DNA of 64,000 nucleotides from Acidithiobacillus sp. (lineage in GTDB: Bacteria > Pseudomonadota > Gammaproteobacteria > Acidithiobacillales > Acidithiobacillaceae), in NCBI GenBank assembly GCA_028697715.1, contig JAQVDS010000013.1, positions 1 through 64,000 on the forward strand, written 5' to 3'. Positions 40,829 to 49,296 of this stretch are shown here, piece after piece. Position 1 is the stretch's first letter, and the number at the start of each line of letters is the position of its first letter. Below the pieces are notes generated by a model. That model made no database searches. It saw nothing but the letters and a program-made list of their open reading frames with translations, and was not told the DNA's origin. Made by a program: the position numbers and the translations under genes.

Positions 40829-42118
40829 GGTGGGGGGGCGGACGAAGGCTTGGGCACCGGCGTACGTGGCGGCAGTGCCCAGTTCTTCTTCGATGCGTAG
40901 GAGCTGGTTGTACTTGGCGACACGCTCGCCGCGGCAGGGCGCACCGGATTTGAGGTGACCAGTGTCCAGTGCCACGGTGAGATCGGCAATGAAATCGTCG
41001 GTGGTTTCCCCGGAACGATGCGAGACAAACGCCCCCCAGCCGTGGAACTGCGCCAGGCGGGCGGCGGCAAAGGTCTCGCTGACGGTGCCGATCTGATTGA
41101 GTTTGATGAGCACGGAATTGGCGATGTCGTCTTTGATGCCGCGGGCGATGATCTCTGGGTTGGTGCAGAAGATGTCATCGCCCACCAGCTCGATGCGGCC
41201 GCCTAGGCGCGCGTTGAGCTGTTTCCACGATTCCCAGTCATCCTCGGCCAAACCATCTTCCAGCAGCACGATGGGATAGTCATCCACCAGCTTCGCGTAG
41301 TACTCGATCATTTCCTCGCTGCCGATGGCGCGTTCTTCGGTGTGTAGCTGGTACTTGCCGTCCCGATAGAATTCCGAAGAGGCCGGATCGATGGCAATGC
41401 CGCAATCCTTGCCCGGTAAGAAACCGGCCTTTTCGATGGCAGCGAGAAGCAGGTCCAGGGTCTCCTGGTTGGAGCGCACCGCCGGGGCAAAGCCGCCCTC
41501 GTCACCCACGCCAACGCTCAGATGTTTTTCGAGCAGCAGGCTCTGCAGGGCGTGATAGATCTCTGCCCCCCAGCGGATGGCTTCGCGGAAGGAGTCGGCA
41601 CCAAAAGGCACCAGCATGGTCTCCTGAAAATCTGCCCCCTGCCAATGGGCATGGACGCCGCCATTGAGGACGTTGAGGCAGGGCACCGGCAGGCGGGAGG
41701 CCGCGGGGCCGCCGAGATAGGCATAGAGGGGGAGGTCCTTGCTTTCGGCGGCGGCGCGGGCGCAGGCCAGGGACACGGCGAGCAGGGCATTGGCCCCGAG
41801 GCGCGACTTGTTGTTGGTACCGTCCAGGCCGAGCAGGGTGTCGTCAATCATCTTTTGGGCGCTCGCGTCCAGATCGATCAGATTGGGAGCGATCTCTTCT
41901 TCGATGTGCTCGATGACCTTCCGCACCCCCTTGCCACCGAAGCGGTTGGGGTCCTGGTCACGCAGCTCCAGGGCCTCGCGGCTGCCGGTAGAGGCGCCGG
42001 AGGGCACCGCGGCCCGTCCACGGCTACCATCGGTCAGCAAGACCTCGGCTTCGACGGTGGGGTTGCCGCGGGAGTCGAGAATTTCACGGGCGATGATATC
42101 TTCAATCAGGCTATCCAT
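40823..42118 (-). CDS. eno: Enolase, copy 2
   Basis: 431 aa from ATG 42118 with AAGGAGACAG upstream. The open frame further back to 42190 lies in pyk. AREILDSRGNPTVEAEV, GDEGGFAPAV, VLLEDGLAEDDWESW, ELVGDDIFCTNP and LIKLNQIGTVSETF are intact, so it should be active. It has the same length as copy 1 and near-identical motifs, with GC-richer codons. It overlaps pyk copy 2 by 8 nt and ends the second glycolytic block. Such retained paralogues may be expressed under different conditions. Confidence 0.97.
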   Translation of the reverse strand: MDSLIEDIIAREILDSRGNPTVEAEVLLTDGSRGRAAVPSGASTGSREALELRDQDPNRFGGKGVRKVIEHIEEEIAPNLIDLDASAQKMIDDTLLGLDGTNNKSRLGANALLAVSLACARAAAESKDLPLYAYLGGPAASRLPVPCLNVLNGGVHAHWQGADFQETMLVPFGADSFREAIRWGAEIYHALQSLLLEKHLSVGVGDEGGFAPAVRSNQETLDLLLAAIEKAGFLPGKDCGIAIDPASSEFYRDGKYQLHTEERAIGSEEMIEYYAKLVDDYPIVLLEDGLAEDDWESWKQLNARLGGRIELVGDDIFCTNPEIIARGIKDDIANSVLIKLNQIGTVSETFAAARLAQFHGWGAFVSHRSGETTDDFIADLTVALDTGHLKSGAPCRGERVAKYNQLLRIEEELGTAATYAGAQAFVRPPTR

Positions 42119-43571
42119 AGCTGTCTCCTTGCTGGTGCATTTGCGGTTCGGATACGGCGAGATCGATGATCTCCAATCTATTGGTGCCACCCGGATGGCC
42201 TAGGCTTGGACCCTGGGTGAGAATGATGTGCCCCTGTTGCCAGCCATTGTCGCTGAGCCAATAGCGTATGGCACTTTCCCAACTACCGGAGCCGGGGTCG
42301 AGGAAGATCGGGTAGACCCCCGAGTAAAAGCACAGACGCTGGCAGGTTGCGGCGTGGCGGCTGGGGGCAAGGACCCAGGCCTGTGGTCGCAGGCCTGCAA
42401 TACGCGCCGCCGTGGCGCCGGTCTCGGTCGGCGTGACGATGAACAGGGGCTTGAGCATCGCCGTTGCCGAACGCACATCGCAGGCAATTACCGCTTCCAC
42501 GGCCGCCTTCTTGCTCTTGCGGCAAATCAGTTCGCGGGCGCTGAATCCCGAGCCTTCGATGTCGGCTGCGATGCGCGCCATCATGCGCACGCTTTCGAGC
42601 GGATAGTTACCCATGGCCGATTCTTCCGAGAGCATCACCGCGTCGCTGCCATCGAGGATGGCGTTGGCGACATCATTCACTTCGGCGCGGGTGGGACGAG
42701 GGTTGTTGACCATCGACTCCAGCATCTGGGTCGCGGTGATGACCGCCTTGCCGGCAGCGCGGGCGCGGTGAATGAGCTCCTTCTGCTGTCGGGCAATGCT
42801 CTGGATCGGGATCTCCACACCCAGGTCGCCGCGCGCCACCATGATCCCATCACAAGCCGCGAGAATTTCGGGCAGGTTGCGCAGGGCTCGCTGGCGCTCG
42901 ATTTTGGCCACCAGAAATGGCTCATAACCCTGTTGCGCGGCAAGCGTACGGGCCTGGTCCAGGTCGGCTGCCGACTCGACAAAAGAAACGCTGATCCCAT
43001 CCACCCCCAGCGGTAGAATGGCGCGCAACAAGTCTTGATCTTGCGCCGTGAGCGCAGTGCCGGCGAGCAGCAAGCCGGGCAGATTGACGCCCTTGTGAGA
43101 GCGCAACTCGCCACCCACCACAACGCGACAGTGTAGAATCCCCTGTTCTTCAGCATCGACGCGCAAATGCAGGAAGCCGTCGGCCAGAAAGGCGTCATCC
43201 CCCTTGCGCAAAGGGCGCGCCAGTTCCGGCAGTTCCAGCGGTAAATGATGTCGCCCCTGTTCTTGGCGATAGGGCCCTGGTCCCAGGCGCAGACGTTCAC
43301 CTTTTTTGAGCTGGAGGGGCTGCGGCAGGGTACCGATGCGGATCTTGGGGCCCGGCAAATCTGCGAGAATGGCCACTCGTTTCCCTGCCCGTGCACTGGC
43401 GCTGCGAATGCGCTGGATGCGTTCGGCGTGCTCCGGGATGCTGCCGTGGGCGAGGTTGATCCGAGCCACATCCATGCCGGCCCGCAGCATGGCCTCGAGG
43501 ACCCCTATCCGGTCGGAGGCGGGGCCGATGGTGCAGACGATCTTGCTTTTCTGGCGCGGCAGACGAGCCAT
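42111..43571 (-). CDS. pyk: Pyruvate kinase, copy 2
   Basis: 486 aa. KIVCTIGPASDRIG at the N-terminus, MVARGDLGVEIP and TATQMLESMVNNPRPTRAEV in the barrel, and a C-terminal LTQGPSLGHPGGTNRLEI block like copy 1. It is slightly longer than copy 1, with a C-terminal extension (IDLAVSEPQMHQQG). It starts 6 nt after fba copy 2 and overlaps eno copy 2 by 8 nt. All catalytic blocks are present, so it is not a decaying duplicate. Confidence 0.97.
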   Translation of the reverse strand: MARLPRQKSKIVCTIGPASDRIGVLEAMLRAGMDVARINLAHGSIPEHAERIQRIRSASARAGKRVAILADLPGPKIRIGTLPQPLQLKKGERLRLGPGPYRQEQGRHHLPLELPELARPLRKGDDAFLADGFLHLRVDAEEQGILHCRVVVGGELRSHKGVNLPGLLLAGTALTAQDQDLLRAILPLGVDGISVSFVESAADLDQARTLAAQQGYEPFLVAKIERQRALRNLPEILAACDGIMVARGDLGVEIPIQSIARQQKELIHRARAAGKAVITATQMLESMVNNPRPTRAEVNDVANAILDGSDAVMLSEESAMGNYPLESVRMMARIAADIEGSGFSARELICRKSKKAAVEAVIACDVRSATAMLKPLFIVTPTETGATAARIAGLRPQAWVLAPSRHAATCQRLCFYSGVYPIFLDPGSGSWESAIRYWLSDNGWQQGHIILTQGPSLGHPGGTNRLEIIDLAVSEPQMHQQGDSYG

Positions 43572-43577
43572 GGGCGC

Positions 43578-44495
43578 TCAGCCCTCCTGCAACAATGCCA
43601 GGGCGTGGTCCAGGCCGCGATCCTCGACCACCAGGCTGTGAATGGCCCGACACAGGGCGACAGCCTCCTCTAAGCTGCGTTGGTGGACGTTGCGACCGGT
43701 GGCGCAGCCAGCGCTGTGTCCTTCGCGCAGTTGTGCGTCCAGACGACGGACGAAGTCCGCACTGCTGACTTCGGCCCCCCCGGCACAGACCAGCTGCGTG
43801 CGTCCGGCAGCGGCAACTGCTTCGCCCAATAGCTTGGCCTCTGCCGCACCTTGGAGATTCAGCGGTGGGTTGACCTTGACGAAATCTGCGCCCAGGCAGG
43901 CGACTAGTCCTGCGGCCCCGGCAATCAGATGGGGATCGTGTTCGCGTTTACCCACCGCTCTTCCGCGCGGATAGGCCCAGATCACTGCCAACAGTCCAAG
44001 CTGATGGGCGTCGTGGATGAGTTGTGCCGCTTCTGTGAGCATTTCCACTTCGAATTCCGAACCAGGATAGATGGTGTAACCGACGCCGACGATGGGAACG
44101 CCGGCGTGCTGCATGAACTCCTGGACCTGCGCCATGCTTTGCCACTGCCGACTGCGGGGGTCGTGCTCGGCTCCGGGAAGCAGGTGGGTCTTGCTATTGA
44201 GCTTGAGCAGGTAGGGAATTTCCGGGTAGTCGCCACCATACTGCGCCACCAGTCCCAGCTGGGTGGCGAAGCAGCCGATAGGCGCCTGGCTGGCAATGCG
44301 AAAAAGATGTTCCGGGTCGGCGTCTGCGGCCGCGACGGTACTGCCCACGAAATCATCATTCAGATGTTCGACCTTCTGATCACCAGCCATCAGGAACAGG
44401 CGGCCAGAACCTTGGGTAACCCGTTCGTAGTTTTCCTGCCAGCGTCGGCTGGCCTCCTTGCTGATACCAATGGGAGCTTTGCGTTGCGCTTGCAT
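43578..44495 (-). CDS. fba: Class I fructose-bisphosphate aldolase (DhnA/FbaB type), copy 2
   Basis: 305 aa from ATG 44495, preceded by AAAAGGAGAACGC. A long open frame back to 44729 is antisense-like sequence within pfkB and is not part of the gene. LMAGDQKVEHLNDDF, GADFVKVNPP with the Schiff-base Lys, and GCATGRNVHQRS match copy 1. It lies 13 nt after pfkB copy 2 and 6 nt before pyk copy 2. The parallel order with copy 1 supports block duplication. Confidence 0.93.
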   Translation of the reverse strand: MQAQRKAPIGISKEASRRWQENYERVTQGSGRLFLMAGDQKVEHLNDDFVGSTVAAADADPEHLFRIASQAPIGCFATQLGLVAQYGGDYPEIPYLLKLNSKTHLLPGAEHDPRSRQWQSMAQVQEFMQHAGVPIVGVGYTIYPGSEFEVEMLTEAAQLIHDAHQLGLLAVIWAYPRGRAVGKREHDPHLIAGAAGLVACLGADFVKVNPPLNLQGAAEAKLLGEAVAAAGRTQLVCAGGAEVSSADFVRRLDAQLREGHSAGCATGRNVHQRSLEEAVALCRAIHSLVVEDRGLDHALALLQEG

Positions 44496-44508
44496 GGCGT
44501 TCTCCTTT

Positions 44509-45477
44509 TCAGGGTGCGAGATTCTCCACCTCAATCTGCCGCAGAAGTGGGTCGAGATCGTTGTGGGTGAAAATACCAGTGCCCGGTTGCGCGGCCGTGG
44601 CGCTGCCGCAGGCGACGGCAAGGCGCAGGGCCTCCTCCGGACGTTGCCCCTGGGCAAAGGCAGCGACCAGACCGGCCACCATCGAGTCGCCAGCGCCAAC
44701 GGTGGAGCGTACTGCGATACTTGGGGCATTGGCGAAAAAGTTTTGCTCGGATCCGATCAGTAGAGCGCCCTCGCCACCAAGGGAGACGCAGACCCAATCG
44801 ATGCCCTGCTGTTGTACCTGGCGGGCGGCGGCGATCAGCTCCTCGCGAGTGCTCAGGCTCTTGCCGCTGAGTTGTCGCAGCTCGTAGGCGTTCGGCTTGA
44901 TCAGAAACGGTTTGGCGGCGATACCCCGGCGTAAGGCCTCGCCATGGGCGTCGAGGACGACCCTGGCCCCTTGCTGCCGCAGCTCTTCGATCAGCTGCGC
45001 ATAAAAATCTGTTGGTACGCCCGGGGGCAGGGAGCCGGTGAGCACGGCGAAGCCGTTGTCGGCCAGGCTGCAAATCTTGCTGTGCACCTCCTCGAGAACC
45101 AGGGGAGAAAGCAGCGGGCCCTGTCCCGTCACCTCGTACTGCACTGTTGGGTCTTGTTGCAGCAGGGTAGCATTGATGCGCGTTTCGCCCATTACTTCCA
45201 CACAATGGGGATCATCCAGACTGTGGCGCAAAAGCGTTTGCAGGAGACGGCCCACATGCCCGGCGACCACGCAGCAACTATGGGCACAGACGAAAAGCTC
45301 CTTCAGGGCACGCGCAACATTGATACCGTTGCCACCGGGATCGAAGCGGGTGCTGCTGGCGTGGGTCTTTTGGTCGGGGAGCAGCTGCGCAAATTCATAG
45401 CTGACGTCCACCGCCGGATTCAGGGTCAGGGTGACGATCTTGGCGCAGGGATGGCAGGGAGCGCTTTCCGGATTCAT
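44509..45477 (-). CDS. pfkB: PfkB-family phosphofructokinase, copy 2
   Basis: 322 aa. LTLNPAVDVSYEFAQLLPDQ, DPGGNGINVARALKELF, a His/Cys-containing VCAHSCCVVAGH segment (also in copy 1) and GAGDSMVAGLVAAFAQG are present. It is likely to phosphorylate fructose-6-P, with the family's usual uncertainty. The start overlaps pta copy 2 by 4 nt, exactly as in copy 1. The fba gene follows directly here, whereas copy 1 has a flavoprotein gene between pfkB and fba. Confidence 0.9.
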   Translation of the reverse strand: MNPESAPCHPCAKIVTLTLNPAVDVSYEFAQLLPDQKTHASSTRFDPGGNGINVARALKELFVCAHSCCVVAGHVGRLLQTLLRHSLDDPHCVEVMGETRINATLLQQDPTVQYEVTGQGPLLSPLVLEEVHSKICSLADNGFAVLTGSLPPGVPTDFYAQLIEELRQQGARVVLDAHGEALRRGIAAKPFLIKPNAYELRQLSGKSLSTREELIAAARQVQQQGIDWVCVSLGGEGALLIGSEQNFFANAPSIAVRSTVGAGDSMVAGLVAAFAQGQRPEEALRLAVACGSATAAQPGTGIFTHNDLDPLLRQIEVENLAP

Positions 45478-46391
45478 TTGGATTTCTCGGCATAATGCAG
45501 GAGGGCGGCCAGAGCGGCGGAAACCAGGCGTGCGCGCGGGGGGTCGGCACGTGAGGTGAGGATGATCGGCACCTTGGCTCCCATGACGATACCCGCCAGG
45601 CTGGCATGGGCCAGATATTCCAGATCCTTGGCGAGGATGTTGCCGGAAACCAGATCCGGCACGAGCAGGATATCCACGTCGCCAGCAACCGGGCTATGGA
45701 TTCCCTTGACCTCAGCGGAGTGCGCGGAGATGGCATTATCGAAGGCCAAGGGCCCATCGACAATGGCATGCTGGATCTGCCCGCGCTCAGCCATTTTGGC
45801 CAGGCAGGCGGCATCGACGGTGGAAGCGATGGCGGGATTCACCGTCTCCACTGCCGATAACGCCGCTGCCTTGGGCTGCTCGACGCCGAGAATCCGGGCG
45901 AGATCGACGGCGTTTTGCAGAATCGCCGCCTTGCTGAGCAGGTCCGGGCTGATGTTGATCGCTGCATCGGTGATGAGCAAGGGTTTGTGGTAGCTTTCTA
46001 GTTCAGCGACAAAGATGTGCGACAAACGGCGATCCGTGCGCAGTTTGGCGAGGATGGGATGCAGAAAGGCATCGCTGTGAATGTGGCCCTTCATAATGGC
46101 CGCCGCCTCGCCGCGTTCGACCATCTGCACCGCCTCTGCCGCTGCCGCCTCACTGCTCGGCACGTCGACAATCCGAAACGACGGACAGTTGCCGGTCTCT
46201 TGCTGCAGATTCGCCAGTAACGCCCGGATCTTTTGCGCGTTACCCAGCAGGATGGGTTCGACGATACTCTGTGCGCGGGCAGCACAGGCCGCTTCCAGCA
46301 CCTCCTTTTGTCCTGCATCCACGACTGCCACGGGAATGTCGTCGAGCGGCGCTACCTGCTGCAAGATCGCGTCAAAATGAGAAAACGGCAT
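45474..46391 (-). CDS. pta: Phosphate acetyl/butyryl transferase (short Pta type), copy 2
   Basis: 305 aa from ATG 46391 with CGGAGAATCG upstream. The frame is open back to 47339 through the MFS gene in another phase, but that is not coding for this protein. AVETVNPAIASTVDAACLA, DGPLAFDNAISAHSAEV and LVPDLVSGNILAKDLEYL match copy 1. No ackA accompanies it, so it either uses the single AckA at 21204-22412 or supplies acetyl phosphate for another purpose. It lies 47 nt downstream of an MFS carrier gene. Confidence 0.9.
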   Translation of the reverse strand: MPFSHFDAILQQVAPLDDIPVAVVDAGQKEVLEAACAARAQSIVEPILLGNAQKIRALLANLQQETGNCPSFRIVDVPSSEAAAAEAVQMVERGEAAAIMKGHIHSDAFLHPILAKLRTDRRLSHIFVAELESYHKPLLITDAAINISPDLLSKAAILQNAVDLARILGVEQPKAAALSAVETVNPAIASTVDAACLAKMAERGQIQHAIVDGPLAFDNAISAHSAEVKGIHSPVAGDVDILLVPDLVSGNILAKDLEYLAHASLAGIVMGAKVPIILTSRADPPRARLVSAALAALLHYAEKSK

Positions 46392-46438
46392 GCGATTCTC
46401 CGATGTATCCACCAACAAATTCCTCCGATTTGAGCATT

Positions 46439-47905
46439 TCAGCCTTCCAGCTGACGCGAGCGCAATGGCAGGCGTCCATGGTGCTCCTCCAAAGTCAGAC
46501 CGTGGCCTTCCACGCGGAAAGTATAGGTCAAAATTCCGCCCAGCAGACTGAGCAGTGCCATCCCGAGCAAGAGCAGCCCAACGCCCAGGTCGCGTTGCAG
46601 TATGGGCAGCAGGAACACTGCCAGGGTCGCCCCGATTTTGGCAAAGGCAGCGGCAAAGCCCGAACCGAGCGCGCGGACTTGGGTGGGGTACATCTCGGTG
46701 GGGAGAATGAACGTGGTCGCATTGGGTCCGACGGTCATGGCGAAATTGTAGAGGGCGAAGCCCAGAAACAGCACGAAAAACGACCAGTGCGCCGTCGTGG
46801 CCCGCCAGAGCAGCAGTAAACCCAGGGTCATACCCAAAAAGCCCTGAATCTGCATCTGCATCCGCCCAAAACGGGGGACGAGCCAGAGGGCAGTCAAGGC
46901 ACCAGCGAGCAGAAGAAAATCCACCTCCGCTGTGTGCAGGGTGTTGATCCAGTCCTTTTGCCAAGTGGGCAGACGCTCCGGCAAAACGCTCATGGAAGCC
47001 AACAGGATCGGCGTGAACAGGCCGATCCCATAGGTAGCCATATCCATCAAAAACCAGGGCAGGGTAACCAGCCAAGTGCGCCGACGATATTCGTTGGTGA
47101 ACAATACCCGCCAGGCGGTCTTGGGCGTGATTGGAATCTTGCTCACCGCATGGGTACGATGGCCCAACTCCCTGCCCATGCGCTGTAATTCTGTGCTGCG
47201 TTGCGGCGCAAAGCGGGCGAGCTCCGCAGCGGCAATCTGATTGCGGCCGTGCGCCATCAGCCAACGTATGCTCTCTGGCAGTCGCCATCGGCCCAAAAAG
47301 TAGGGGAGGGCGAGTACCGCCTGCCAGGCCATGAGCCAACGCCAGGCCGTACCGCTGCCATGCATCAGCAGCAGTGCGACGCCGGCACTGAGCAGCATAC
47401 CCAAGGGTTGCAGGGCCATTGATGCCGCCAGCATGCGTCCGCGATGGTTTTGCGGCATGAACTCGGAAATATAGCTGCTACCCACCGGAAAATCGCCGCC
47501 CACCGCAATCCCGAGAACGAGCTCACCCAGAATCAAAAGGATAGTGTTGGTCGTGAGGCTGAGCCAGATCCCCGCAAGCAGAAGGCCGAGGGCATTGGCG
47601 ATGAGCAAGGGGCGGCGGCCAAAGCGATCGGCCAGATGCCCGCTGAGCAGGGCGCCGATGATCGTGCCCCCCATCAGGCTCGCCGCTGCCAGACCCGTGC
47701 TGCTCGGACTGAGATGAAAGGGGGCACGTAATAGAGGCAGGCTGATGCCGAGCACCATCATGCTCACACCACTCAACAAGGGACCGGCGGTCGCCAGCAG
47801 CCACAGGCGATAATGTCGCGGTGACAGGCGGGCCTGATCGAGGATCCCGACCATGGCCTGATGGTGTGGATCGACTTTGGCAATGGCGCGCTCTTCTTTC
47901 ATCAT
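46439..47905 (-). CDS. MFS transporter, sugar/organic-acid symporter type
   Basis: 488 aa with 12 membrane segments. The signature GHLADRFGRRPLLIANALG between TM2 and TM3, and GDFPVGSSYISEFMPQNHRGR after TM4, place it in the sugar (and other) transporter / aromatic-acid symporter branch. The central loop is long (about residues 220-300), and TM7-12 follow. The N-terminal 40 residues are hydrophilic. The start (47905) has no strong ribosome site, and an ATG immediately after is equivalent. The substrate could be a sugar, organic acid or phosphate. The neighbouring glycolytic block suggests a carbon substrate but does not prove it. Confidence 0.88.
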   Translation of the reverse strand: MMKEERAIAKVDPHHQAMVGILDQARLSPRHYRLWLLATAGPLLSGVSMMVLGISLPLLRAPFHLSPSSTGLAAASLMGGTIIGALLSGHLADRFGRRPLLIANALGLLLAGIWLSLTTNTILLILGELVLGIAVGGDFPVGSSYISEFMPQNHRGRMLAASMALQPLGMLLSAGVALLLMHGSGTAWRWLMAWQAVLALPYFLGRWRLPESIRWLMAHGRNQIAAAELARFAPQRSTELQRMGRELGHRTHAVSKIPITPKTAWRVLFTNEYRRRTWLVTLPWFLMDMATYGIGLFTPILLASMSVLPERLPTWQKDWINTLHTAEVDFLLLAGALTALWLVPRFGRMQMQIQGFLGMTLGLLLLWRATTAHWSFFVLFLGFALYNFAMTVGPNATTFILPTEMYPTQVRALGSGFAAAFAKIGATLAVFLLPILQRDLGVGLLLLGMALLSLLGGILTYTFRVEGHGLTLEEHHGRLPLRSRQLEG

Positions 47906-47947
47906 GAGGGGAGCATACGGCGCACTCCCCTCGTCGGCAATGCGGGA

Positions 47948-49204
47948 CTAGAGGCCGGGAATGCTGGTGATGCCGCCGTAGACCCCGAGTCCGGCACTGA
48001 CGCCGCCCAAGGCCAAAACCACCCAGAAGTACCAGCCGCGCAGGCGATGCTCGTCGGGGAGCGCCTTGACTGCCAGAGCAATCAGGAAGCCCAGTACCAG
48101 CGGGAGTAAGAGGGCATTCATGACCTCCACTGCAATATCCAGGCTGACAAGGTTGGGAATGAAGATCACCGCGACGGCTCCCGCCAGCAAGACCAGGGTA
48201 TAGACACCATAGAACCACGGCGCATCCTTGGGATGATACTCCAGGGAATGCTTGAAGCCGGTGACTTCGCCCCAGCCCCAGGCCGCCGCCAGGGTGGCAA
48301 CGATGGCGGCAATCATGCCGGCGCCAATGATGCCCAGAGAAAAGACAATGTGCCCCCAAACCGTCCCGAGGAAGGGCGTAATCGCTTCTGACAGCTGCTG
48401 TACGGTATTTAGCGGAGCATTGGGGTTGGATAGACCGATGGTGGCGGCGGTGGCGATCAGTACCGCGGCCATGATCAACTGCGTAATCACTGAACCGATG
48501 GCGGTATCCCAGCGGGCATGGGGGTAGTCCGCCGGACGCAATCCCTTGTCGGCAACCGCCGACTGCTGGTAGAAGATCATCCAGGGCATGATGACGGCGC
48601 CGATGTTCGCCGCCACCAGCATCATGTAATTGTGGTTACCGAGCTCAACCTGGGTCAGACCGTGCAGCAGGCTCCCCATATCCGGACGGGCGGCCCAGGC
48701 GATGCCAAAAAAGACCACTTCAAAGGTCCCAAAAATCAGCGCAATTCGTTCCACCCGACGGTACGAGCCGGTAATCACGATCAACCACAGTGCGCTGGCA
48801 CCCAGAACCACTCCCAATGCCCGCGGCAGGCCGAACAGTTCACTCACTCCCGCCAGACCGGAAAATTCCGTGAGTAGGGCGCCAGCGCTGGCAATGCTCA
48901 GTCCGGTTACGGAAACGTAAGCCCAGTGCTTGCCAAAGGTTTCGCTGATCAGTTCTCCATGACCCTTGCCGGTGAAGATGCCGAGTCGTACTGTGAGTTC
49001 CTGCACCACATAGAGGATGGGCATCAATATCAACTGCAAGAGCAGCAGGCGGTAGCCCCATTGCGCGCCACTCTGGGCCGCGGTGATGACGCTGCCGACA
49101 TCGGTGTCCGCCAGCATGACCACCAGTCCTGGGCCTAGCACCGCGAGAAAGGTGCCCAATCGGTGTCTTTTCGGGAAGTCTAGACCGCTCTGTGCGGCTG
49201 CCAT
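47948..49204 (-). CDS. NRAMP-family metal-ion transporter with divergent metal-site motifs
   Basis: 418 aa from ATG 49204 (AAAAGGTCC about 10 nt upstream). The frame is open to 49294, but that would run through the promoter. Eleven membrane segments. The TM1 metal-binding motif, DPGN in MntH, reads ADTDVGSVITAAQSGAQWGY here (DVGS). The TM6 motif, usually MPHN, reads GAVIMPWMIFYQQ, so the Met is kept and the His lost. This fits the divergent NRAMP-like clade common in acidophiles and archaea rather than canonical MntH, so the substrate (Mn2+, Fe2+, Mg2+ or other) is uncertain. A Fur-box-like palindrome lies 30-48 nt upstream. It is followed after 42 nt by an MFS gene. Confidence 0.88.
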   Translation of the reverse strand: MAAAQSGLDFPKRHRLGTFLAVLGPGLVVMLADTDVGSVITAAQSGAQWGYRLLLLQLILMPILYVVQELTVRLGIFTGKGHGELISETFGKHWAYVSVTGLSIASAGALLTEFSGLAGVSELFGLPRALGVVLGASALWLIVITGSYRRVERIALIFGTFEVVFFGIAWAARPDMGSLLHGLTQVELGNHNYMMLVAANIGAVIMPWMIFYQQSAVADKGLRPADYPHARWDTAIGSVITQLIMAAVLIATAATIGLSNPNAPLNTVQQLSEAITPFLGTVWGHIVFSLGIIGAGMIAAIVATLAAAWGWGEVTGFKHSLEYHPKDAPWFYGVYTLVLLAGAVAVIFIPNLVSLDIAVEVMNALLLPLVLGFLIALAVKALPDEHRLRGWYFWVVLALGGVSAGLGVYGGITSIPGL

Positions 49205-49231
49205 GTTCCGCGGACCTTTTCTGTCGTAAAA

Positions 49232-49259
49232 ATGATAACGCGAATAATTATCAAGACAA
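49232..49259 (-). promoter_or_regulatory. Predicted promoter of the NRAMP gene
   Basis: On the minus strand TTGTCT (49259-49254) and TATCAT (49237-49232) are spaced by 16 nt, a fair sigma-70 pair. The Fur-box-like palindrome fills the spacer and overlaps both hexamers, so a bound repressor would block RNA polymerase. The start of transcription would be about 20 nt before ATG 49204. Confidence 0.45.
49234..49252. promoter_or_regulatory. Fur-box-like 19-bp palindrome
   Basis: The sequence GATAACGCGAATAATTATC matches the classical Fur consensus GATAATGATAATCATTATC at 15 of 19 positions by direct count, and its outer arms TGATAA/TTATCA are perfectly symmetric. It sits 30-48 nt before the NRAMP start and overlaps the predicted promoter. 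This suggests iron- (or manganese-) responsive repression, typical for NRAMP genes. Whether Fur, MntR or another regulator binds is an inference. Confidence 0.65.
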
Positions 49260-49296
49260 CAAAAGAAGTCAACCCCAGCTTGCAGCACTCCCATCG

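Noticed and set aside
43578-44729. Extended N-terminus for fba copy 2
   Set aside because: The extra 78 codons read through pfkB copy 2 out of phase; AAAAGGAG precedes ATG 44495.
45474-47339. 621-codon frame suggesting a fusion of pta copy 2 with an upstream domain
   Set aside because: The N-terminal part is an out-of-phase reading of the MFS gene; a clear ribosome site and ATG at 46391 set the true start, matching copy 1.
47523-48359. 278-codon minus-strand frame spanning the MFS/NRAMP junction
   Set aside because: Out of phase with both recognised transporter genes and without domain features.
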